From Phycisphaerales bacterium (lineage in GTDB: Bacteria; Planctomycetota; Phycisphaerae; Sedimentisphaerales; Anaerobacaceae), in assembly GCA_020352215.1 (NCBI GenBank), contig CP070675.1:1-40674 (forward strand): a DNA stretch of 40,674 nucleotides, in the 5' to 3' direction. The notes below the pieces were generated by a model. That model saw only the letters and a program-made list of their open reading frames with translations. It had not been told where the DNA came from and did no database searches. The position numbers and the translations under genes are program-made. This document shows positions 31,214-39,200 of the stretch, in pieces. How positions within the stretch are numbered: the first letter of the stretch is position 1; every line of letters starts with the position of its first letter.

Positions 31214-33130
31214 ATGGCAGAGGTAACACTGCCTGACGGCAGCACGGTGACGATTTCCGACGGCGCAACCGCGCGAGAACTGGCCGAGCAAATAGGGCCG
31301 GGGTTGGCACGGGCAGCCATAGCTGCCAGCATAGATGGGGAGTTGGTTGATTTGTCTACTCCCATCACGCGGGACGCAAACACGCAAATAGTTACTCTAA
31401 GCGATGACGATGGCCTTGAGACAATGCGCCACAGTTGTGCCCACGTGATGGCCGAGGCAATATGCAGCATCTGGCCGGACACAAAACTGGTCTACGGCCC
31501 GACTGTTGAGGATGGCTTCTATTATGATATTGACCTCGACGAATCGATTCGTCCGGACGATTTCGAACGCATCGAACGGAAGATGCGCGATATCGTGGAG
31601 GCCGACAGGCCTTTCGTTCGCAAGGAAATGAGTCGAGCCGAGGCGCTTGAAAAACTTGCGGCTGACAAATACAAGATCGATAACATAAACCGCGCCGTCG
31701 GTGATACTATCAGCTTCTACTCTCATGGGGATGGCTTCGAAGATCTGTGCCGAGGCCCGCATGTGCCGAGCACCGGCAAAGTTGGAGCCTTCAAGATCAT
31801 GTCCGTTGCGGGCGCATATTGGCATGGCGACCCGACCCAGAAGATGCTTCAGCGGGTCTACGGAACCGCTTGGCCGACCAAGAAGGAGCTCGATGATTAT
31901 CTGCAACGATTGGCCGAGGCCAAGAAGCGCGACCACCGCGTGTTGGGCAGGCAGTTGGATTTGTTCAGCTTCAACGAGGCAGGCCCTGGCTTTGCATTCA
32001 TTCATTCAAGAGGCATGGTCGTCTGGAACCAGATCGTTGATTTCTTGCGCGACGTAAACCGGGGTTATGGCTACGTGGAGATAAGGACCCCGATTATTCT
32101 GAACGAGGAGCTTTGGCATAAGAGCGGGCATTGGGACAACTACAAGGAGAACATGTATTTCAGCGAGATTGACGGGAGCGGCTACGCCGTCAAACCGATG
32201 AATTGCCCGGGGGGATGTCTTGTGTACAAGACACGCCAACACTCGTATCGGGAATTGCCGATGCGCGTCGCTGAGTTTGGGATGGTGCACCGCCATGAGG
32301 CAAGCGGTGTCATGCACGGCCTGTTCCGCGTTCGCCAGTTCACCCAGGACGATGCTCACATATACTGCACACCTGATCAGACAGAATCGGAAATCATTGG
32401 TGTAATCGAACTGATATTCGAAGTGTATCAGGCATTCGGTTTTGAGGATTTTCTCATCGAGTTGTCTACCAAACCGATAAAGCACATAGGCTCAGATGAG
32501 ATCTGGGAGATGGCCACCGCTGCTTTGAGCGGCGCCCTGAAACGGAAGGACATCGACTACAAGGTCAATGAAGGCGACGGCGCTTTCTATGGGCCCAAGA
32601 TAGACTTCCACGTCCGAGATTGCCTGAAGCGGTCTTGGCAGCTTGGCACAATCCAGCTTGATTTCTCGATGCCCGAACGTTTCGGATTGGTCTATACCGA
32701 CCAGGACAATACCGAAAAGACGCCTGTGATGATTCACCGGGCCGTGCTCGGTTCCTTCGAGCGATTCATCGGCATTCTTATCGAACATTATGGAGGCAAT
32801 CTGCCCCTATGGCTTTCTCCTGAGCAGGTCAGGGTTCTGTCGATAAGCGAAAAGACCAACGACTATGCACAGTCTGTTTGTGGCAGGCTCAAACAGGCCC
32901 GGCTACGCTGCAGTTGTGACATATCGGACGAAAAGATAAACGCCAAGATTGCCAAAGCCCACGGGGATAAGTTACCATGTATGCTGGTGGTTGGACCTAA
33001 AGAAGCACAGTCCGATACCGTCAACGTCAGAATACGCGGTGTCAAAGAGAACAAAACAGTGGGTCTTGATGAGTTTTTGAGAATAGCCGAACGCCAAATC
33101 GCCGATAAGGAAGTGGATTTGACCTTGTAG
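31214..33130 (+). CDS. thrS: Threonine--tRNA ligase
   Basis: A 638-residue class II aminoacyl-tRNA synthetase that charges tRNA-Thr in the cytoplasm. Residues 1-60 are the TGS domain (TLPDGSTVTI). HSCAHVMAEAI and the later CRGPHVP provide the HxxxH and CxxxH metal/editing sites. The catalytic core shows MNCPGG (zinc ligand Cys), FRVRQFTQDDAHIYC (motif 2 region) and HRAVLGSFERFIG (motif 3). The C-terminal 110 residues are the anticodon-binding domain. Full length for a bacterial ThrRS. It leads the translation cluster thrS-infC-rpmI-rplT-pheS; this order is common in bacteria. A strong promoter sits just upstream. Confidence 0.97.
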   Translation: MAEVTLPDGSTVTISDGATARELAEQIGPGLARAAIAASIDGELVDLSTPITRDANTQIVTLSDDDGLETMRHSCAHVMAEAICSIWPDTKLVYGPTVEDGFYYDIDLDESIRPDDFERIERKMRDIVEADRPFVRKEMSRAEALEKLAADKYKIDNINRAVGDTISFYSHGDGFEDLCRGPHVPSTGKVGAFKIMSVAGAYWHGDPTQKMLQRVYGTAWPTKKELDDYLQRLAEAKKRDHRVLGRQLDLFSFNEAGPGFAFIHSRGMVVWNQIVDFLRDVNRGYGYVEIRTPIILNEELWHKSGHWDNYKENMYFSEIDGSGYAVKPMNCPGGCLVYKTRQHSYRELPMRVAEFGMVHRHEASGVMHGLFRVRQFTQDDAHIYCTPDQTESEIIGVIELIFEVYQAFGFEDFLIELSTKPIKHIGSDEIWEMATAALSGALKRKDIDYKVNEGDGAFYGPKIDFHVRDCLKRSWQLGTIQLDFSMPERFGLVYTDQDNTEKTPVMIHRAVLGSFERFIGILIEHYGGNLPLWLSPEQVRVLSISEKTNDYAQSVCGRLKQARLRCSCDISDEKINAKIAKAHGDKLPCMLVVGPKEAQSDTVNVRIRGVKENKTVGLDEFLRIAERQIADKEVDLTL

Positions 33131-33176
33131 ATCGCTCCCTTGCGTTTGCGGCAATTTGATGTATGATTGAGATTGC

Positions 33177-33213
33177 CCGGAGCGCAGGCAAGCTCTGGTT
33201 CGTTTGTTCTTTT
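33177..33213 (+). terminator. Possible attenuator/terminator between thrS and infC
   Basis: CCGGAGC (33177-33183) can pair with GCTCTGG (33192-33198), seven pairs including one G-U, with an eight-base loop. The T-rich tract TTCGTTTGTTCTTTT follows. It lies 23 bp before the infC start. The T-tract is interrupted, so termination would be partial. Confidence 0.35.
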
Positions 33214-33236
33214 AGAGAAAGGTAAGGTGGTGCACG

Positions 33237-33755
33237 ATAAGTAAACAGCGCTTAAAGGTAAATGGGGGGATAAAGGCCGAAAGGGTTCGTCTGGTCGATG
33301 AATCCAACAATCAGGTTGGGATTGTAGACAAGTTCGATGCGCTCAACAGGGCCCGCGAGATTGGCCTGGACCTGGTGGAGGTTGCTCCTACGAGCGAACC
33401 GCCCGTCTGCCGGATAATGGACTACGGTAAGTGGCAGTATGAGCAGAAGCGCAAGATTCGTGAGGCTCACAAGAAGAGCCACCGCCCCGTCGGCAGGTTG
33501 AAGGAGATCCGGCTCAGGCCCGAAACCGACAAGCATGACCTCGATATTAAGCTCAACCACGCCCGTGAGTTTCTTCAGGAAGGCCACAAAGTTCAGTTCA
33601 CCATGTTCTTCCGCGGGCGTCAGATGCTGCACCGAGACAAAGGCTACGACATACTCCAGCACATCACCGAGCTGATGGAGGAATTGGCAAAAGTTGAGCG
33701 GCCGGCGAGGGCGACAGGAAGGCGCATGACGCTGCTGCTGGTCCCGAAGGTGTGA
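33237..33755 (+). CDS. infC: Translation initiation factor IF-3, AUA start
   Basis: IF-3 binds the 30S subunit and enforces correct start-codon choice. The family signature EPPVCRIMDYGKW is present, and the C-terminal domain ends ATGRRMTLLLVPKV. In this frame the only ATG/GTG/TTG start before the conserved body is GTG 33375, which would remove the N-terminal domain. The frame is open back to a TAG at 33213, and the translation from ATA 33237 (SKQRLKVNGGIKAERVRLVDE) aligns with the true N-terminus of short IF-3s. AAGGTGG lies six bases before the ATA. The product is 172 residues, the normal length. Rare start codons on infC are known to allow IF-3 autoregulation in other bacteria (AUU in E. 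coli). Confidence 0.93.
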   Translation: MSKQRLKVNGGIKAERVRLVDESNNQVGIVDKFDALNRAREIGLDLVEVAPTSEPPVCRIMDYGKWQYEQKRKIREAHKKSHRPVGRLKEIRLRPETDKHDLDIKLNHAREFLQEGHKVQFTMFFRGRQMLHRDKGYDILQHITELMEELAKVERPARATGRRMTLLLVPKV

Positions 33756-33882
33756 TCGGTAGTTCCGCCCGTTTCCCGGCCCGAGGCCATCACCGCGATA
33801 CCGAGTTTTCGTGCACGCGCGGAGTTTGTACGCCCGGAAGGAGCCCTTTTACCCATTTTTTTGAGAATTTGCGCCCGCTGTG

Positions 33883-33911
33883 TTGACCGGGAGCCCCAAT
33901 TCGCTTAGACT
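33883..33911 (+). promoter_or_regulatory. Internal promoter upstream of rpmI
   Basis: TTGACC (33883-33888), 17-bp spacer, TAGACT (33906-33911), preceded by a T7 tract. It lies 55 bp before rpmI and lets the ribosomal protein genes be expressed apart from thrS-infC. Confidence 0.55.
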
Positions 33912-33966
33912 GCTCGCTTTATCTTTTCGCATAATCTCGAATATGTTGCTTTGAGGAATTGACTAA

Positions 33967-34161
33967 ATGCCGAAACAGAAGACCCATAAGGGCCTGAGCA
34001 AAAGGGTGAAAATAACCGGAACCGGCAAGGTCAAACACGGGCGAGCCGGCGGCAGCCACCTTATGAGCGGCAAGGATGCGAAGCGTCGCAGGCGGATAGG
34101 TAACTCCGCTATTATGGGCGGCTCCTTGGCCGAAACGGTTAAGACCAGAGTCAGAAAGTAG
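33967..34161 (+). CDS. rpmI: Ribosomal protein bL35
   Basis: A 64-residue, strongly basic protein of the 50S subunit. MPKQKTHKGLSKRVKITGTGK and KHGRAGGSHLM...KRRRR are the L35 pattern. The length is standard. GAGGAA lies eight to nine bases before the ATG. It sits between infC and rplT, the classic arrangement. Confidence 0.96.
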   Translation: MPKQKTHKGLSKRVKITGTGKVKHGRAGGSHLMSGKDAKRRRRIGNSAIMGGSLAETVKTRVRK

Positions 34162-34299
34162 ATGTCGCCCGGTCCCGCGCTCTCGTGTTTGATGCGTGGG
34201 GCCCGACGGACGGCACCTATCACGGTGTGCTTGCTTCTCGGCTTTCATTCAGCTGCCGCCAGCAAGCCTAAATATTCAGAACTTCGAAGGAAAGCTGAT

Positions 34300-34656
34300 A
34301 TGCCAAGAGTTAGAACAGGTGCTACAAGGCGCCAATCAAGAAAACGCGTTCTCAAGGCAACAAAGGGATACCGCGGTCCAGCAGGTCGGCTGTATCGCCT
34401 TGCCAAAGAAGCCGCGGTGCGTGCCTCGGTCAACGCGAGGATCGACCGCAAACGTCGAAAGCGTGATTTCAGAGGCCTGTGGGTCGTACGGCTTAACGCG
34501 GCCTGTCGGCAGCGCGACATTCGGTACAGTCAGTTCATCAATGGCTGCAAGAAGGCCAATATTCAACTGAACCGAAAGATGCTCAGCGAAATAGCCATCG
34601 CCGACCCGGAAGGTTTTGACGCTATCGTCGAGGCCGCCAAAGCTGCAATCGCCTGA
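34300..34656 (+). CDS. rplT: Ribosomal protein bL20
   Basis: A 118-residue basic 50S protein needed for early assembly; in other bacteria it also represses its own operon by binding the leader. MPRVRTGATRRQSRKRVLKA, GYRGPAGRLYRLAKEA and the C-terminal LNRKMLSEIAIADPEGF are diagnostic. I start at ATG 34300, preceded by AAGGAA; the longer frame from 34162 only reads through the spacer. The 138-bp gap from rpmI is longer than usual and could hold a control element, though I recognise none. Confidence 0.97.
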   Translation: MPRVRTGATRRQSRKRVLKATKGYRGPAGRLYRLAKEAAVRASVNARIDRKRRKRDFRGLWVVRLNAACRQRDIRYSQFINGCKKANIQLNRKMLSEIAIADPEGFDAIVEAAKAAIA

Positions 34657-34769
34657 CCGAAGACCAAATCTCAACAGAATCGCCGCTGGTCAACGAGGAC
34701 TCGCGCGCATGTGACCTTCGCAGGCGGACGGCAGGGTGATGACGAGATTGCCGAACACTAAGGGTGAGG

Positions 34770-35762
34770 ATGCTTGAGCAATTTGAAAACATAGGCAAAG
34801 ACGCCCTGGCTGATCTGAAGAGTGTCACCGACCTGGACGCTCTGGAGCAGTTCCGCATAAAGTACCTTGGCCGAAAAGGCCAGGTCATCCAGATGCTCAG
34901 CCAAATTGGCAAGCTCCCGCGGGAACAAAAGCCCATGGCGGGACAGCTCGCCAACAAAGTGAAAAATGAGGTCACGGCCGCCTTCGAGCAGCTCAAGGAC
35001 ACTCTCTCGAAATCGCAGCAGGACAAGTCGAAGGAATTGGTGGATGTCACTTTGCCGGGGACACCCATCAGGATCGGCAAGGCCCACGTTATCACTCAAA
35101 CCCTGAACGAGCTGCTGGAGATATTCGGGCGCATGGGTTTTTCCGTCGCGTACGGCCCGGAAGTCGAGGATGAGTGGCACAATTTCATTGCCCTGAATAT
35201 CGGGCCGGAACATCCTGCAAGAGATCCTTCCGACAATTTCTACATTGACGACAACACCCTTCTGCGTAGCCAGACTTCGACGATTCAAATCCGCGTAATG
35301 GAAAAGACCAAGCCGCCTATTCGCGTAGTTGCTCCCGGGCGAGTCTATCGGCCGGATACCGTCGACGCCACCCACATGTATATGTTTCACCAGCTCGAAG
35401 CTCTGGTTGTGGACGAGGGCGTGACTATGGTGGATATGAAGACCACCATCGAGCAGTTCATCCACACATTCTTCGGCCCCGATACAAAGTGGCGGTTTCG
35501 CCCGAGCTTCTTCCCGTTCACAGAGCCCAGCGCCGAGGTTGACCTGCTTCTGGCCGACAAGACCGGCGCAGAGAGCTGGGTCGAGATGGGTGGCTGCGGC
35601 ATGGTCGATCCGAACGTGTTTGACGCGGTCGGGATAGACAGCGAAAAGTACACCGGCTGGGCCTTCGGTTTCGGAATCGAGCGGCTCGCCATGCGAAAGT
35701 ACGGCATCACCGACATCCGCCTGTTCTTCGAGAACGACCTGCGCTTTCTCGATCAGTTCTGA
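34770..35762 (+). CDS. pheS: Phenylalanine--tRNA ligase alpha subunit
   Basis: A 330-residue class II synthetase subunit that forms an alpha2beta2 enzyme with PheT. Residues 1-85 are the N-terminal coiled-coil arm. The catalytic domain shows the motif 2 region GRVYRPDTVDATHMYMFHQ, FRPSFFPFTEPSAEVDL, and motif 3 GFGIERLAMRKYGI. ATG 34770 has AAGGG five bases upstream; GTG 34764 is an alternative. The usual partner pheT does not follow: the next 450 bp are non-coding and then comes an unrelated secreted protease. The beta subunit must be encoded elsewhere. Confidence 0.96.
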   Translation: MLEQFENIGKDALADLKSVTDLDALEQFRIKYLGRKGQVIQMLSQIGKLPREQKPMAGQLANKVKNEVTAAFEQLKDTLSKSQQDKSKELVDVTLPGTPIRIGKAHVITQTLNELLEIFGRMGFSVAYGPEVEDEWHNFIALNIGPEHPARDPSDNFYIDDNTLLRSQTSTIQIRVMEKTKPPIRVVAPGRVYRPDTVDATHMYMFHQLEALVVDEGVTMVDMKTTIEQFIHTFFGPDTKWRFRPSFFPFTEPSAEVDLLLADKTGAESWVEMGGCGMVDPNVFDAVGIDSEKYTGWAFGFGIERLAMRKYGITDIRLFFENDLRFLDQF

Positions 35763-35894
35763 GTCTGCCAGCGACTTTCTTTGGTCACAGCGGCAATTCA
35801 AGACGTCGGCAATGTATAGACACTGCTCTTGGACGGCAGAAATCCGCCTGCGAAAGTGAAACGCCCCCAAAATCCGCGCTTTGCAGCTTTCTTC

Positions 35895-35923
35895 TTGACT
35901 TTCGGTCGGTAGGTGTGTACAAC
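35895..35923 (+). promoter_or_regulatory. Promoter of the metalloprotease gene
   Basis: TTGACT (35895-35900), 17-bp spacer, TACAAC (35918-35923). The leader from here to ATG 36216 would be about 285 nt long. Confidence 0.45.
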
Positions 35924-35993
35924 CTTGGTAGTCCGTGAGGAGTAGATCCGGAGGAGAAATGGGGTCCTACGGGCCCGTTTATGTGGGGCAGAG

Positions 35994-36063
35994 GGGGCGA
36001 AGCACCCCATTCCGAATCCCTGCTCGGCGTGACCGTCGATCTCTATGGCGCCGACGGTTCGCC
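35994..36063 (+). promoter_or_regulatory. Hairpin-rich 5' leader of the metalloprotease gene
   Basis: GGGG-CGAAGCA-CCCC (35994-36008) is one hairpin. A second, stronger one is GGCG and ACCGTCG (36026-36038) pairing with CGACGGT and CGCC (36052-36063), eleven pairs around a 13-base loop. Such stable structure in a long leader suggests post-transcriptional control, but I recognise no known class. Confidence 0.3.
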
Positions 36064-36215
36064 TGTGATAATGCCCTTTTTCTCTTGAGAAGGAGCAGAG
36101 AGGATCCAATGCGATGGCACTCGCTAGCAATAGGTCCCTTGAGGAGGTAATCTAACTGGCATTGGACCAGCGGAATTCGCTGGAGATAAGGTTGAATGGA
36201 AGGAGGTAAGGTATT

Positions 36216-39200
36216 ATGAGAAGACAACCGGCGAGCTGGATTGCACTTTGGGTGGCGACCGTTGTGCTGCCGTTAAGTTGGGGCGGGTTGGCGGCTCAAG
36301 CGCAGCAGATCGTATGGATTAAGTTTGATGATCTGCCGAACGGATGGCGTGTTGACGACGACTATGCCAAACACGGCGTTCACTTTGTAAATGACTTTGG
36401 CACGTCGGGCCTTTACTGCGCCAGTCCCCAAATCGTGAAGACCGGCTCGGCCAAGTCAGCCCCTAACGTGTTGGAAAACGACACTTATGGTGGTGAATTC
36501 GCCAGCAGTATCAACAAACCGCTGATAATTCGCTTCGATAAGCCGATCGCAGGTGTCGGTATGCAGCTTGGCTGTATCACCGACTGTGCTTATGTCGGCA
36601 AGGCCACAGTATCCCTTCTCGATTGTAACGGCACACTGCGTGCCCAGAAACAGGCCACTCCCAGCCCACAGTTTATGACTGGTCTTCAGGTGCTGGATCC
36701 AACGGAAACCACTACAACCGTAGTAGTCGATTACGGTTCGGCGAGTACCCCGGAGGCGATTGACGATTTGGCTTTTCAGATCGGTACCGGAACCTGCACG
36801 GATAATCAGAAGCCTGTTGTGAAGATAACCTCCCATACAGACAACCAACTTGTCGCCGGTAGCCCCATCATGCTAAGCGGCACCGTCACTGACAATTCCG
36901 GCGCGATCGCCAAGTTTCAAATCAATGGAGCACCGGTTAAGCTGACCCCTCATAGCGGAACCGGCGGTAAACCGCAGTACAGCTTCGATCATACTATGCA
37001 TCTTGTCGCGGGAAGTAATCCGATTGCGGCTGTGGCCAAGGACCCGGCTGGCAATACGGACAGCAATTCGATCACACTTCACTATGGCCCCCCCGCAACG
37101 GTCGGAGTGGCCGAGTTTCACATCACTCAGCGCGGTATCATGCGCCAGGTCGCCTGTGACGTGGATGACCCGTTTGTGGCCGGAAAGTCCACGATCGTCC
37201 GCATACGGATTAATGCCCGTACTGCCACCGGCGCGCCTACGTTCGTAAGTAATGTCGACATGAAACTCTATCGTAAGGTGTCCGGCTCGGACTCGCTCGT
37301 GGGTACTTTCTTCGGAGAGCAGTACAGTTCCCAGGTGAGCTCGTTCGATTCGCCGGCGCAGATGGCGGGGATTCACTTCTGGATTCCCGGCGAGTCGGTA
37401 GACACGCCCGGCGAGTACACCATGCGGTTTAAGGTGTGGATCGGCGCCACGCAGTGGCCGTCCTTGTTGGAAGTACCCTGCGCGAACAGGTACTTCACGT
37501 TCAGCGAGACCAATTCGATCAACCTCTTGATAAAGCCTGTTGAGGCGCAACTGTTCTCCTCGAATCTTCGCCCGCAAGACTACAACGATGTATTCACGCA
37601 GCTCGATATGATCGCGCGGATGTATCCGGTTCGAGACGGTTTTAGGCCGTGGTACCAATCGAAAAAGGCCGGTGTACGATACGAGCATTTTCTGCCTTAC
37701 AAGCTCTGTGACGGAAGCCAGAAGATGAAAGATGATTGCGAGTTCTGTGAGGGGACGGGCTTTGAGTGGACGTTCAAGGATGTGGACCCGTCGGGAATTT
37801 GGAAGGCAGACCACCAAGCAGTCGCTGATGCAAGTGTCACAGATTGTGGGAACAGGACGCCCCAGTGGGGCCGGATCACAGCAAACTTGCTCAACCTGCC
37901 GCGGCCGACGATCTTCGGCCTGTTCCGTGGAGGTTCTCCGGGCGAATGGGGGGCTGCAAAATCCGCTATTCCTTTCGATGACAATCACATCGGTGGCATC
38001 AACGACGACCTGGCTAACTACATTGCAGAGTTTCGCAATGTGAGGCCGAACGGAACGTTCGAGTGGACTACGGACCTGAGCCTCTATAACCACGGCGAAG
38101 TGTATCGCACATTCGTCGATTCAGATGGCAATAGGTGTTGGGACCGGAAAACTGAGACAGCCGCGCCGACAGCGCGGCGCTGGCTGAACATACAAACACA
38201 GTTGTGGGGACCACAGAAGAAACTGTTTGATTGGTTCAAGAGCTATGTAACCTGGGATCCCTACAAAGGCAAGACGGCACATCCCATCCTCTGGTTCCCC
38301 GCGTCGTTCCACCCAGAGAGGAAAGACTTCGGCATGTTCGACCCAGGGACGGCCAAAGGCGGCTTGATATGGATCCGCCCCGGCAACCACAACGTCCTCC
38401 CGCACGAACTGGGGCATATCTTCGGTTTTGGCCATACTCCGCAAAACGAAAGCTCGATCCCGGCATGGGCGGCGTATGAGCATGACCAACAGGTCGATGC
38501 CAGCGCTCTCGTGTCGAATATGTGGTTTGCTGCCGGAGAGCCCAATACACGATTCTTCACGGACAACAACTACCTCAATGTGTTCAACCAACTCAAGGTG
38601 AGCAGTTCGGCGGCAGCACTCGGTGCGGCAGAATCTTGGACGGGCTTGGCATTTGTCGTCTCGGGCGTGATTGATCCACTCGGCGATTTGGCGTTTGTTG
38701 ACACAAGTACGACGACGGCTGAGTTTACCGAACCAGATACGCAAAGTCCTTACCGACTCTTGCTCGGTACAGAAGAGGTCGTGCTCTCAGAGACGCCTTT
38801 TCCTGTGGACCGCGGAGGCGACCCGCCGTTCTCCACGGACCGGTGTGTCCCCGATCCGTGCGAAATCGAAGACCCGACCGGCACATTCCGGGTGGCTGTC
38901 CCCCTACCGGATGACATGACCTGGGCGGAGATAGTCGATGGCGAGAGGGTTTTGCTCCACTTTGACCGTTCTCAAAACGCCCCGACAGTTCGACTAACAC
39001 AGCCTAACGGTGGTGAGCATTTTGGCTCCAACCAGGAACTCCTTGTTGAATGGGTCGGCGACGATCCGGATGGAGACGCCCTTGAGTACTCTGTGTCCTA
39101 CTCACCTGATGGAGGGACACGATGGTATCTTATGGCTGGCGGCCTGACAACGACATCGATGGTCTGCAACACGGCCGATGTGCCGGGGGGACAGGAGGCA

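Larger units (their letters stand above)
35763..36215. other. Intergenic region and long leader before the protease gene
   Basis: No gene is visible. It holds the promoter at 35895 and a GC-rich, hairpin-forming leader. A short frame at 35935-36150 lacks a plausible ribosome-binding site and has unlikely composition. Confidence 0.5.

Noticed and set aside
36001..36110. 5S rRNA-like words (CCCCATTCCGAA, GGCGCCGACGGT) in the protease leader
   Set aside because: The order is suggestive, but the helices of 5S rRNA do not form in register, the total span is too long, and a real 5S gene would be far better conserved.
35935..36150. Short Arg-rich open frame before the protease
   Set aside because: Arg-rich composition typical of GC-rich non-coding DNA, and it coincides with hairpin-forming leader sequence.
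36873..38093. 406-codon open frame on the minus strand
   Set aside because: It is antisense to the metalloprotease, which has a signal peptide, ribosome-binding site and zinc motif; the minus-strand product has no recognisable features.
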